This document shows, piece after piece, positions 25,086 to 34,292 of a DNA stretch of 64,000 nucleotides. This DNA is from Candidatus Nitrososphaera evergladensis SR1 (GTDB lineage: Archaea > Thermoproteota > Nitrososphaeria > Nitrososphaerales > Nitrososphaeraceae): positions 372,001 through 436,000 of the forward strand of contig NZ_CP007174.1 of assembly GCF_000730285.1 (NCBI RefSeq). The letters run 5' to 3'. The notes under the pieces were generated by a model. That model did not search any database. It was not told where the DNA came from and saw only the letters and a list, made by a program, of their open reading frames with translations. The translations under genes were made by a program, and so were the position numbers. The first letter of the stretch is position 1, and each line of letters starts with the position of its first letter.

Positions 25086-25787
25086 ATGAAGCCAGATAGG
25101 CAGGAAAAGGTGGATAGAATCCTTCGGGCTGCGGCCGTAGTTTTGGCAGAAAAGGGATATGAAAATGCGACCATAAAGGACATAGCTGCGGCAGCGCACG
25201 TCAACTGGGGTCTTTTGCATTACTACTTTAAGAATAAAGAAGATCTTGTTGTCAAGACCCTTCGATACGCGTCCGATGCTGCTTTCACTCCTACTCTGGG
25301 CCTATTCTCTGAAGGCAGGTCAAAGGAAGAAATAGTTGATAACGCGATAGAACTGCTAAAAAGGACTTATCGTGACAATCCTGGATTTTACAAATTGCTC
25401 TTTGAAATGTGGTGCGCAAGCGGACGCAGCAAAAAGATCAAAGCAGAACTTGTGGATTGTGTGAACCGCGTAATAGAATCACTTCGAACCGAGTTGGAAA
25501 AGATTTCTTCTTCTGCTGTTCCTACTGCTCCTACTGCTACTGCTGCGGCTGCCATTCCTGGTGCTAGTTTTGCGGATATTCCGCATGAAGAATCGACAGG
25601 CATTGCTGGCTTGCTCCTTGCCATGTCTAATGGCCTTGCATTTCAGCTCATACTCGATCCTCAAAAGCTAGAAGATGAAAAGACATGGCAGCCGTTTAGA
25701 GTTGCAGCGCTTGTGCTTTTGGGTGGTGATGTAAACGAGGCAAACAGCAGCAACAACAACAAGAAGAAGAAAAACGACAAACCCTGA
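25086..25787 (+). CDS. TetR/AcrR family regulator
   Basis: 233 aa. The N-terminal HTH is canonical: RQEKVDRILRAAAVVLAEKGYENATIKDIAAAAHVNWGLLHYYFKNKEDLV. The ligand-binding domain follows, with a Thr/Ala-rich insertion (SSSAVPTAPTATAAAAIPGA) and a Ser/Asn/Lys-rich disordered end. It probably represses itself and the divergent flavoprotein gene through the two palindromes. The inducer is unknown. Confidence 0.9.
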   Translation: MKPDRQEKVDRILRAAAVVLAEKGYENATIKDIAAAAHVNWGLLHYYFKNKEDLVVKTLRYASDAAFTPTLGLFSEGRSKEEIVDNAIELLKRTYRDNPGFYKLLFEMWCASGRSKKIKAELVDCVNRVIESLRTELEKISSSAVPTAPTATAAAAIPGASFADIPHEESTGIAGLLLAMSNGLAFQLILDPQKLEDEKTWQPFRVAALVLLGGDVNEANSSNNNKKKKNDKP

Positions 25788-25905
25788 TCTCGCACCTGTA
25801 TATCCAAAATTCCATCGCACCTTCCTCTCTTCCTCTCTTTCTCCCTCGCTAGAAAATCGGTTTTCATGCAATCGCCTGGCACTGTGGCTATTTCCATGGT
25901 TATGC

Positions 25906-26175
25906 TCACTCTTGCAAAAAAATCCCTCCCTTCCTCAAAGGTTGTGTGGCGACTCTTCTATCGCAGGACAGACATGTTGGAGCAAAGAGCGCAATAACAG
26001 TGGTCGGAATGCCTGTGCGGCCCTTGTGTGTGTATGTGAGAGTCCATTCTTTGGAAAAATCTTGCCATTGCAATTGAGTGCAGCAGTAATAGCAAATTCC
26101 AGCATGGTAATCAAAAACCTCAGCGCGAGCAAGTACATCCATTGTTTCTTCCATTGTTTCTGGCTTTTGCGCCAT
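25906..26175 (-). CDS. Small Cys-rich protein, unrecognised
   Basis: 89 aa from ATG 26175 (MAQKPETMEETMDVLARAEVFDYHAGICYYCCTQLQW). It has CxxCC in the middle and CLSC near the end (APTCLSCDRRV), a possible zinc site. The frame is open to 26406, but the upstream part is low complexity. No family is recognised, and no clear ribosome binding site was seen. Moderate chance of being real. Confidence 0.4.
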   Translation of the reverse strand: MAQKPETMEETMDVLARAEVFDYHAGICYYCCTQLQWQDFSKEWTLTYTHKGRTGIPTTVIALFAPTCLSCDRRVATQPLRKGGIFLQE

Positions 26176-26730
26176 GTTCTTCTTCTTGTTGCTGCTGCCG
26201 CTTGTTTTGGAGTGATGGTGGTCATCGTTGGATCTTTGGCCGTCTATTGCAAACGGCTCTACTCCCGCTATTACTACTACTGCTATTGCCGCAGAAGCGG
26301 AGCCGTCTAGATGCCGGTTAAGAGGTTTTTCTCCTGCCGTCGGCTTGATATTGAATATGTGCGTATTTTTTATCACTAAAGCGAAAAAACGTCGACATTG
26401 CGGCATCTGGGATAATTGAGCGCCAATTATTTTGTATAGAATGAGATACCCTTGGCATCCAGTCCTGAATTCATTTTACCTCCTCAGATTTGAGGAGGAG
26501 GAAAAGGAAGAAGGAAAGCAAGAGAAGAAGAAGGCGGAAGAAAATGAGAGAGGAGATAGCGAGTATCAATGTGCAAAATATACTTGTGACTGCCAATGTT
26601 AGTCCTTTCTCGTTCTATCTCTTGTAGTAACGATGCCACGACGAGACTCCTTTTTTTCATGCAAGCAAGAATTTCTTTATCCTTGACGACACAGTATATA
26701 TCGTACTTTGTAATAATTCCGACAATCTTT
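26176..26730. other. Intergenic, no gene supported
   Basis: Mixed-composition stretch with a short inverted repeat CCTCCTCAGATTTGAGGAGG at ~26480-26499, which could act as a hairpin terminator. No protein or RNA gene recognised. Confidence 0.35.
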
Positions 26731-27411
26731 TCAAAGGCAATCTTTGGCCGCATCTGCGAGAACTTCTTGCGCTCCTGGTGCACCCTGAATCTTGGCTGCC
26801 ATGCCGCTAACTCCCGGGTAATTTGCATCAACTACTACATACTGGGCACCTGAAGGCGGAGAAAGAGAAATCCTTTCAGCCGGATTGATGGCCTTGATGG
26901 TCTCTCTGTCAATCAGGCGTTCTTTCTCCACGATCTTGTAAAAGAATAGGTCCGGCTCACCATTTCCCCCTCTCTCATCCTCTGGATAAACGAGGCCGAT
27001 TCCGTCTATCTGGTTCTTATGTTCTTGAATGAAGCTAGAAACCAGCTCGGACCCTCCTTCTTCATCATATCTGATTGCCTTTGTTAAATCTGACCTAAGC
27101 GAGTCGGGAACATCATTATCGTCTAACTGAATATGCTGTTCGCATCTTACTGTGCTCATGTATTTGATTTGTACGTCGGCAAGTGGCTTCCTTCCAGAAT
27201 TTTCCAGTGTTACTTTTGAAGTTATTATTGCACCTTCGTTTACGCCATAGAATCCTTTATCGCTGTCAGAAGTTGACTCCACCTTGATCTCGTAATCCTT
27301 CTGAGAATACGATGGTAATGATGATGATGATGGAAGATAGACAACGACAGCAAATGCAATGAAGAATAATACAGCACCAGCCAGAGCCGACAAAAGATGC
27401 AATCTTTGCAT
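26731..27411 (-). CDS. Membrane-anchored extracellular protein
   Basis: 226 aa from ATG 27411 (MQRLHLLSALAGAV); an ATG at 27492 is possible. One N-terminal TM helix (LHLLSALAGAVLFFIAFAVVVYL) is followed by a Ser-rich spacer. A beta-sandwich-like external domain follows (FYGVNEGAIITSKVTLENSGRKPLADVQIKYMS), and a helical end containing CEQHIQLDDNDVP. The function is not recognised. Its start lies 22 nt from that of the rightward gene at 27434. Confidence 0.6.
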   Translation of the reverse strand: MQRLHLLSALAGAVLFFIAFAVVVYLPSSSSLPSYSQKDYEIKVESTSDSDKGFYGVNEGAIITSKVTLENSGRKPLADVQIKYMSTVRCEQHIQLDDNDVPDSLRSDLTKAIRYDEEGGSELVSSFIQEHKNQIDGIGLVYPEDERGGNGEPDLFFYKIVEKERLIDRETIKAINPAERISLSPPSGAQYVVVDANYPGVSGMAAKIQGAPGAQEVLADAAKDCL

Positions 27412-27433
27412 AACTGAAGTGAATAGGCCAGTG

Positions 27434-28156
27434 ATGATAGGCCTTATTTTAGATTTTGCAAAAGAAAAAAAGTTTCTTTTTTTGTTGCACAAGGAAAAAA
27501 GATACGGTTGGAATTTGAAAGCGTTTGAGAAATGGTGGTACAGTGATGATGGTGATGGTGATGACGACGACCGCGTGTCTCAATATTGCGGCCACCCAGT
27601 CCCTCTGAGGGATTTCATGCTCTTCGTCAAGGCAAATGCGCTGAAAGTATTTGAAAAGAAGGTTTCGGCCCTTAGCTTGAAACAAGTTAGGGCTTATGAC
27701 AAAACAACGACGGCAGCAGACATTAAAGAGTGGCTGCTGATTGCCTTCAAACACGACGGGTCCAAGACTGGTAATCAAAAGCCCAGCCTAAACGTTCCTC
27801 AAAACTACTTTGCACGGTTTGAGAATCTGGCATGGCATTATGATGGCAAGGAGTCACAAACACAAAACCTGAGGACATTTGAAAAATGGTGGTGCTATAC
27901 GGCCGCTATCAAAGTTACCAGCACCGGCGAAATTGCACGCGGTCCAGCTGATGCATCGTTCTGTAGAAGCGACTATAGCAACATCAACAACAACAAAAAC
28001 CATGACCTCGAGGTTCTGATGCGCTTTTACGAGAAAAATCGGGAGAAAATCATTTGGGACTTTGCATACCAGCACTCGTCGCCGATTGGTCACATTGAAC
28101 ATCCTACAGACGCACACCTTTTGAGGGGAGCCTTTTATGGAGCATTCCGCGCTTAG
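27434..28156 (+). CDS. Hypothetical protein with two FEKWW elements
   Basis: 240 aa from ATG 27434. It contains two related elements, KAFEKWWYSDDGD and RTFEKWWCYTAAI, about 125 residues apart, plus VPLRDFMLFVKANALKVFEKKVSALSLKQVRAYDK and VLMRFYEKNREKIIWDFAY. Codon-level composition looks coding. No family is recognised. Its 3' end abuts the truncated RNase J-like gene on the other strand, so it may have arrived with the insertion that cut that gene. Low-complexity Asp and Asn runs are present. Confidence 0.45.
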   Translation: MIGLILDFAKEKKFLFLLHKEKRYGWNLKAFEKWWYSDDGDGDDDDRVSQYCGHPVPLRDFMLFVKANALKVFEKKVSALSLKQVRAYDKTTTAADIKEWLLIAFKHDGSKTGNQKPSLNVPQNYFARFENLAWHYDGKESQTQNLRTFEKWWCYTAAIKVTSTGEIARGPADASFCRSDYSNINNNKNHDLEVLMRFYEKNREKIIWDFAYQHSSPIGHIEHPTDAHLLRGAFYGAFRA

Positions 28157-28159
28157 ACT

Positions 28160-28366
28160 GCCTTGTAGGCTGACCCCTCTCGCCCTTGGCTGCAGGAACT
28201 CTCCAAAGTATTGATTGACCTTGCCCATCTGCATCCCAAAGTCCAGAAAGATCTTTGTGTCCCTGTCCTCGACCAAGAATTTGTTGCCTCCTATCTCATG
28301 GACCCCTCCGTAGAATGTGATGCGGCTTCTAGCACTACTTCTACTGCCGCTACTGGCCGATGACAA
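28160..28366 (-). pseudogene. 5' fragment of an RNase J / beta-CASP metallo-beta-lactamase gene
   Basis: From ATG 28366 the first ~61 codons read SRITFYGGVHEIGGNKFLVEDRDTKIFLDFGMQMGKVNQYFGEFLQPR, the N-terminus of archaeal RNase J-type MBL exonucleases. After that (about 28180) similarity stops and the frame reads through the unrelated rightward gene. The HxHxDH active-site loop and beta-CASP domain are absent from the window. The gene was cut by insertion or deletion at ~28160-28180. Confidence 0.8.
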
Positions 28367-28554
28367 GTAGAGAAATGTTATAGAATGTCAGTTATTTATA
28401 AGAGCGCGCGGCCGTTCATATTCGCTGTCTGATGTGAATCCTATTTACGGAAATATTGGTATGAATGCCCAATACAGGCAATATAAATACAAGCTTCTGC
28501 ATTCTATTGGCGAAACTGCTCTTGCCCCAGAGGAGACTTGAATGGCCCAAAGTA

Positions 28555-30267
28555 ATGCCTGTCATTCTACTACTACTAGCGCTGCTAAATCTTGTTGCCT
28601 TTCCATTGCTGAATTCGATGACTGGAACAGACCTGCCAATTAGTGCTGATTTGCAGCGTCCCCAGAATGCATACGCGGCAACGGCGGGAACAGGATCATC
28701 ATCATCGTCGTCAGCATCATCATCAAAATCCGCATCGGCTTCTGCCTCTGCCACCGCTGACGCCAACGGCAGGATTGCTTTTGGTGTGTTCTACGGTGCT
28801 GGAAATATCGTTTGCGGTGGCGCCATCTTCATCATGAACCCTGATGGCACCAACCCAAAACGCGTACCGAATGCTGACGGCTGCGGATCCTCACCTTCAT
28901 TTTCCCCGGATGGCAAAAGGCTTGTTTTTGACAAGTGGAGCACCGGTACATCTGGCTTTTTGGGAGGCTCTGAAATTGATGCTGTAAATCTAGATGGCAC
29001 CGACCCTGTATGGTTCTCGGTCACAAATAGGACTGTATGGTGGATGTATGACTACTCTCCGTCATTTTCTCCAGACGGCACCAAAATTGTCTTCAGCAGT
29101 TGGAAGATTGACGATGACGGTCATAGGCACATCTACGTCATGAATTCTAATGGGACCGTAGAAGGCGCTGTACGCCTGACAAACAATAACACCGCGGACG
29201 ACGACAGTCCTGTTTATTCTCCTGATGGCAAAAAGATAGTGTTTACCCGCGCTGGCGACATCTATTCCATGAATGCGGATGACGGCGGCGACCTGACCAA
29301 TCTTACGAATAATGGAGCTGACGCAAATAACATATCTCCGACGTTTTCTCCCAATGGCAAGAAGATTGCTTTTGCAAGTGATAGAGATGATGAACATCGT
29401 CATGATCCTTTCGGCAGCGTGACCAATAACTGGAATATCTACGTCATGAACGCTTCCGACGGCAGCAACCAGACAAGGCTCACAAGTAACCCTGCTCGTG
29501 ACGATGGACCGACATGGTCCCCAGACGGCGCTAAAATTGCCTTTAGCAGTTGGAGAGACCATCATGGTTGGCATTCTGAGATATACGTCATGAATGCCGC
29601 CGATGGAAGTGGGCAAAAACGAATAACCAATTTTGATACGCTTCCAGGGGGAGGAGATTCATTTGGTCCTCCGTCGTGGGGACCATCTGCAGGTACGCGC
29701 ATACTGTCCGATGATCATGATGCTGCTGTTGTGGTCGCTGACAGTTTGTCATGCCTGGCCCTGTCTGCGCAGCAGGAGACGAAAACAACAATGGCGACAT
29801 CGGCAACAGCAACTAATACTACAGCAGCGCTACCACCACCATCATCAGCAGCGGTAGCTTGGGATCCCGCCACTTCCACTTGCACAATAAATAATGGCGT
29901 CACACTGGCAATTTCAAAGTCTGGCTTCCTTGCGATTGCACCAACTGTTACCCTCAAAGTATCTATGCTTGCCGTCTTGCAAAATAATGGCACGATAATC
30001 AGCTCTGGCGCAGTCAAGAACGATGGTACAATAGATAACCTTGGTGTAATCAACAGTGCTGGCGCCATAGAGAACTACGGCTTGCTCAAGAATTCTGGTA
30101 CCCTGAGCAATTCAAACACCATTGACAATTATGGCACAATAGACAACATCAAGGGTAAATCAGGCCGGTTTGTCAACTCTGGCTACATAATCGTACACAG
30201 CACGGATGCGGGCGGCAGAATCACAGGCTCAGGTTCAATTGTCAACTCTGGATACATCGCATCGTAA
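28555..30267 (+). CDS. Exported TolB-like beta-propeller protein with C-terminal NGTI repeats
   Basis: 570 aa from ATG 28555 (MPVILLLLALLNLVAFPLL signal/anchor; the frame opens at 28465). Residues ~100-410 hold at least six PD40/TolB blades with SFSPDGK(K/R)I(V/A)F and IYVMNxxDG motifs. The last ~100 residues repeat a 9-12-residue unit of the form NxGTIxNxG (NNGTIISSGAVKNDGTIDNLG ...), as in beta-solenoid surface proteins. It is probably extracellular and ligand-binding or adhesive. A poly-Ser/Ala tract precedes the propeller. Confidence 0.85.
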   Translation: MPVILLLLALLNLVAFPLLNSMTGTDLPISADLQRPQNAYAATAGTGSSSSSSASSSKSASASASATADANGRIAFGVFYGAGNIVCGGAIFIMNPDGTNPKRVPNADGCGSSPSFSPDGKRLVFDKWSTGTSGFLGGSEIDAVNLDGTDPVWFSVTNRTVWWMYDYSPSFSPDGTKIVFSSWKIDDDGHRHIYVMNSNGTVEGAVRLTNNNTADDDSPVYSPDGKKIVFTRAGDIYSMNADDGGDLTNLTNNGADANNISPTFSPNGKKIAFASDRDDEHRHDPFGSVTNNWNIYVMNASDGSNQTRLTSNPARDDGPTWSPDGAKIAFSSWRDHHGWHSEIYVMNAADGSGQKRITNFDTLPGGGDSFGPPSWGPSAGTRILSDDHDAAVVVADSLSCLALSAQQETKTTMATSATATNTTAALPPPSSAAVAWDPATSTCTINNGVTLAISKSGFLAIAPTVTLKVSMLAVLQNNGTIISSGAVKNDGTIDNLGVINSAGAIENYGLLKNSGTLSNSNTIDNYGTIDNIKGKSGRFVNSGYIIVHSTDAGGRITGSGSIVNSGYIAS

Positions 30268-30328
30268 TTGTCATAATACCGCTGCGCCCCTTTTTTTGCA
30301 GCTGCTGCGAGATTAATGGCTGGAATAG

Positions 30329-31023
30329 ATGAGCATCTTGAAAGTTGCAGTTCTAAAGTATGAAATACAAAAAAGAAGAGTTTGGGCAGCATCGGAGCTC
30401 TGCCCGGGCTTCGTGAAGCAAGTCAAATCAGAACCTGCCAAGTATCCGTCGATTGAAATCAAGCACGTATAAGCAAAGATAAAGGACCTGTTCTCGTGCC
30501 TAGAAAAATACCAAGATATCTTTCAGTCTGAGAATGAAGAAGACCGCAATCATATCTACATCAATGTCTTTACAGGAAGCAAGGTGCTTGCAATGGCAGG
30601 CATGCTATCTTGCATGCTCTGGAAGGGGACCCGTATTATGCCAAGCTCGACTATGAAGACGGAGGGCCTGACAAGGGCGCAGACAAACGCAAGGTGACAG
30701 GAACTGACCTTTTGCCGGTATGCCAGATACACATGCCCTCTGCAGAGTCGCTCCTTGTGCTGTCGATAATCAGCAAAGCCGGAGGCAAGATGAGCAAGAA
30801 GGACCTCATTGAAAAATTGCAGGAGGTCAAGATGATACCTCACTACCAGCCTTCCCAGCCAAGGAGTGCACCTCACAGCCGCCTTCGAGCCATCCTTGGG
30901 CCCATGGAGTCTAACTGGCACTTTGTGGAGGTCAAGTCGAGAGGGCGGAGGAGCGATGTTGTGCTAACCGAGCAGGGCAGAAATGCTCTTAGGATATTTG
31001 GTAGCGGCCAAGCTGAACATTGA
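30329..31023 (+). pseudogene. DUF6293/HFX_2341-like regulator with stop and frameshift
   Basis: Frame 2 from ATG 30329 (MSILKVAVLKYEIQKRRVW ... YPSIEIKHV) hits TAA 30470. It continues as KDLFSCLEKYQDIFQSENEEDRNHIYINVFTGSKVLAMAGMLSCMLW to ~30620. The rest is in frame 1 (ALEGDPYYAKLDYEDGG ... QIHMPSAESLLVLSIISKAGGKMSKKDLIEKL ... LTEQGRNALRIF). Together this is an N-terminal CARF/Rossmann-like domain (VFTGSK is the ligand loop) and a C-terminal winged helix. At least one stop and one frameshift mark decay. A 137-aa wHTH frame (30610-31023) remains open. Confidence 0.7.
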
Positions 31024-31080
31024 AGAGAATGGAAGGTTATATCTGCCAAGGGCACGGAGGTCTGAACAGCATGCAAGCTC

Positions 31081-32757
31081 TCAACTGATCATTCCAGACT
31101 TTAGAGCATATTTCATTTTATCCACTACTATGTCGAGATGGTCTCCAGCGTCACCAAGCCAAACACCCGTCAGCATAGGCCTTACCGCAAGTATGGCCAA
31201 TACTAGTGACGCTATTGCCGCGGCCTTTGATACCGGCTCGCCTTGCTCCGCTCTTACAAGGACGTCATAGCGAAGCAGGCTCTGGTTCTTCTTTATCTTA
31301 TCTGTTTCTCTTGTGGCTGTATCAGAGAGTCCTTCAATCTTTGTCCCAAACGTCTTGACCTTCTCTTCCATGTCAGTAACTGCCTTCTGTACAGTCTGCG
31401 TTGCGCCCGCAGTTGCTGATTCCAAGACCTCCCTGGAAGCCTTGACCGTGCCGGTCATTTCCTCCGTATCCTTCTTGAACGATGCTCGGAACTCTTCACC
31501 CGCCTTCTTGAGGGCCTCATTCTCACGCTTCAACAGTTCGTTCCTTTTCTCCAGGGCCAGATTCTCTGTTTGTACTTCCTTGTTGCGTTTTTCGTGCTCC
31601 TTGTTGGCGTTTTTGATGGTGCCATACATTGTTATGTCATCTTCAAGCTCGGCTGTTGTCGATGCACCGCTCTTCACTACAATGTTCTTTAGCGCGACGA
31701 CCTCGTGGTTCTTTACACCCCTTGAATAGAGCACCCGCAATGACTGTATCGCCTGCTTGTCTGCGGCATACTCCATTTTGAGCTGGTCGTGCATTGCCTC
31801 GCGCTCTTCGCATAGTTTTTGCAGCCTGTCGGCCTTCACCGCAAATCCCGCCTTCCTGTCATAGTCGGTGCTCTTGAGGTCGTCTATGAATTTCTTTACA
31901 GCCGTCGAGCCGTCCATCCCGTTCTTGACGGCAACGTCAGACACTGTCGTAGCAATGACCGTCAGTTCTGGGAGACCGAGCCCTTTGCGCTCCAGCTCAT
32001 GGAGCTTGCCAAGCACTTCTGCATTTCTGGCCATCTCTGACTTTTGCTGCCCGACCACTTTCGCATTTTCTGCCTTGCGCCTCTCAATCTCTGCATTCTC
32101 TGTAGCGAGCGAGGCATTGCCCCTCCTCAGAGACTCGTTCTCTGAAATTCCTGCCACAATCGCTTCCATATCATAATTGGCCTCCTCTGCATTCAAGAGC
32201 GCATTCTTTAGCCTCTCGGGGCTGTCAGCCACCAGACCATGAGAGGCGAGGAAATCCCTTGTCTCCTGGCACTTGGCAAGCGACTCGTCTGTCTGCCCGG
32301 CCCTCCTCAAGGCTTCTTCTCGGTGCTTCTCGGCCTCTGCAGCAATCCTTTCGCTTTCCTGTATTCTTGCATCCAGCTCTCTTGCCTTGGCGAGCCTGCT
32401 CTCTATGTCAACGGGTAGTCCTTCAATACCTATGCCACCTCTTTTGCAAGCCTCGTCAACGCGAGGTAGGCATCCTATAACCTTCTCGTCATCCATTCCC
32501 AGACCATTGCAGGCATTTAGGAACCTGATGGCTCTCATGATGTCAACGGGCGTATGCCCTTTCTTGCCAACTTCAATGGCGAGCCGTCTCAAGGTGTCCA
32601 CGTTGCCCTCCCCCACAAGTCGCTTCTCCTCCGCTACTATGTCGCTGATGTGACCTGCACTTGCATCTGCTTGCCTCTCGATCTCTGGCCTTGGGAGACC
32701 CTGGTACCATTGCGATCTGATGAGGTTGTCCTGCTCGGGTGAAAACTTTTTGACCAT
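31081..32757 (-). CDS. Long coiled-coil protein with C-terminal TM segment
   Basis: 558 aa from ATG 32757 (MVKKFSPEQDNLIRSQWYQGLPRPEIERQADASAGHISDIV, an HTH-like N-terminus). Coiled coils cover residues ~120-300 and ~355-510, rich in Glu/Lys/Ala. The C-terminus has one hydrophobic segment (AAAIASLVLAILAVRPML) followed by ~30 residues. The order HTH, coiled coil, TM suggests a DNA-to-membrane tether, but I do not recognise a family. A second ATG at 32793 lies upstream. The gene is flanked on both sides by decayed DUF6293-like copies. Confidence 0.7.
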   Translation of the reverse strand: MVKKFSPEQDNLIRSQWYQGLPRPEIERQADASAGHISDIVAEEKRLVGEGNVDTLRRLAIEVGKKGHTPVDIMRAIRFLNACNGLGMDDEKVIGCLPRVDEACKRGGIGIEGLPVDIESRLAKARELDARIQESERIAAEAEKHREEALRRAGQTDESLAKCQETRDFLASHGLVADSPERLKNALLNAEEANYDMEAIVAGISENESLRRGNASLATENAEIERRKAENAKVVGQQKSEMARNAEVLGKLHELERKGLGLPELTVIATTVSDVAVKNGMDGSTAVKKFIDDLKSTDYDRKAGFAVKADRLQKLCEEREAMHDQLKMEYAADKQAIQSLRVLYSRGVKNHEVVALKNIVVKSGASTTAELEDDITMYGTIKNANKEHEKRNKEVQTENLALEKRNELLKRENEALKKAGEEFRASFKKDTEEMTGTVKASREVLESATAGATQTVQKAVTDMEEKVKTFGTKIEGLSDTATRETDKIKKNQSLLRYDVLVRAEQGEPVSKAAAIASLVLAILAVRPMLTGVWLGDAGDHLDIVVDKMKYALKSGMIS

Positions 32758-33192
32758 GCTATATAAAAAAAATCTAGTCGCCTTTTTAATCATTACTGTA
32801 TATGAAATTGTCCACGAAAGTTATTAGTCATTAATAATTTACTGAGAGTTTTTCATAAGGTTCTGTGGTACAGAATTGTCTATTCCTGTCAGACAGGTCA
32901 CATGCCTGCCGGCTCTTCGCAAATGGACCTGTAATAATGCTGATAATGCTAGCTGCATTGCATGAGATGAGCTGTGTCTTTTAACATCGATTATCAAAAA
33001 ATTATTGAATTTATCTGACATGCACGTGACAACCACGCCTGGCCCTGTGGCAGCAAGGTTCCTGATGTGACAAACTTGACATTTTAGGGCTCAATGTGAC
33101 ACAGGCCTTCTGCTTTCCTGCATGTAATGAGGGATCATCACCACTGGACACCCTTCTCGCAGATGCTCCACTCGATTCTAGCCTAGGGGCAG
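32758..33192. other. Intergenic, no gene supported
   Basis: A/T-rich promoter side of the coiled-coil gene (TATATAAAAAAAAT near 32759-32772), followed by non-coding sequence. A leftward frame at 32839-33036 is not supported. Confidence 0.35.
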
Positions 33193-33303
33193 CTATCCGC
33201 CCGCACCAAATATCCTCAAGGCATTTCTCCCCTGCTCTGTCAGCGATACCTCGCTTCTCTTGTCCTTTGACCTCGTCTCTACAAAATGCCAGTGAGATTC
33301 AAG
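33193..33303 (-). pseudogene. C-terminal scrap of a second DUF6293-like regulator
   Basis: Leftward frame ending at TAG 33193: ESHWHFVETRSKDKRSEVSLTEQGRNALRIFGAGG. It matches SNWHFVEVKSRGRRSDVVLTEQGRNALRIFGSG of the copy at 30329-31023, in the opposite orientation. Upstream of 33303 the frame is broken by stops. Confidence 0.7.
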
Positions 33304-33448
33304 CGTTCAAGTCCAGCGACAGTTACTTTTCTTGCCGTCTCTTTCAGGTCAGACATTATATCCATTTTGGAGCTGCTACTACCACCATTTCCATCCTGAA
33401 GCTCTTACTGCTGCAAAAGGCCTGACTCTACAATTATGACTCCTGCTT

Positions 33449-33859
33449 TTAGGTGTGAAGCTTGTATCGTCTCTGTCGACTGGTCATTGTCATCCTTATC
33501 CTTGTTCTTCTGCACCATTCTAGGGTGTCATTGGTGGCCGCATATGCGAGAGCCGGCGTCTCTGTCAGTGATTTCCTCTCGTGTCTATAGTATTCTAGGG
33601 CCGATACAATATAGTCACTTGTCGAAGAGCCTTTGAGGTCAGAAGCAATTCTGGAGCACCACTCTGCCTTTTCGTCCAGCTCTTCCAGCCGGCGTCCTAG
33701 GCCAAAGACCTGGTCTATCCCAAGAGCCCTCGGCTGGTTCTCGGATTTGCTTCTCAATGTGCTTCTGGGAAGCAAGTCCTTTCTCTCCATAACCTGAAAT
33801 TTCCTCTCATATACTTTGGTCTTTTGATGATGGTGTATCCTAGTAGAAGGGCGCGACAC
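33449..33859 (-). CDS. Hypothetical helical protein
   Basis: 136 aa frame. The central part (ALGIDQVFGLGRRLEELDEKAEWCSRIASDLKGSSTSDYIVSALEYYRHERKSL) has a helical, charged, protein-like character. The ends are basic and low complexity. No family, no clear ribosome binding site. It lies amid gene debris next to the decayed DUF6293 copy, so it may itself be a remnant. Confidence 0.35.
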   Translation of the reverse strand: MSRPSTRIHHHQKTKVYERKFQVMERKDLLPRSTLRSKSENQPRALGIDQVFGLGRRLEELDEKAEWCSRIASDLKGSSTSDYIVSALEYYRHERKSLTETPALAYAATNDTLEWCRRTRIRMTMTSRQRRYKLHT

Positions 33860-34292
33860 GTCATTGTATAGTCCCGCCAGAAGGAAATCACCAGCTGACG
33901 CACTTTGTTTTCCTGTTAATCAAAATATACTAATTGAATCTCATGACTTTTTGGCCCACTATTCAGACTGCCGTCTTCATGATGCATTATGGAAAACGTC
34001 TGCCTCAAAAAATCAATGTAGTTCTGGTGAAAAGTCGGTTGATGTTGAGGATCTACTTTTCTTCTGAGCTAGGGATCAGTCGTTTTCCACCAGCTCTCGA
34101 CATTACCATGAAAACGACATACCTGACTAATGCTGAGACAAGTTGAGCACCTAGCCTAGTCGCAGGTTCACTCGCACTAGGCGTTTTTTGGCTGCAGACG
34201 CTTGGATGCCCGCAATTAGCTAACGAATAAAGCTCCAACGAACAAATGGGAGAAGCAACATGACCATTAGTCCGAATCAGAGTAGTTTTTTC
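33860..34292. other. Spacer before injection-system locus
   Basis: No gene recognised. An imperfect inverted repeat (GCACCTAGCCTAGTCGCAGG ... CGCACTAGGCG) lies near 34147-34182. Confidence 0.35.
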
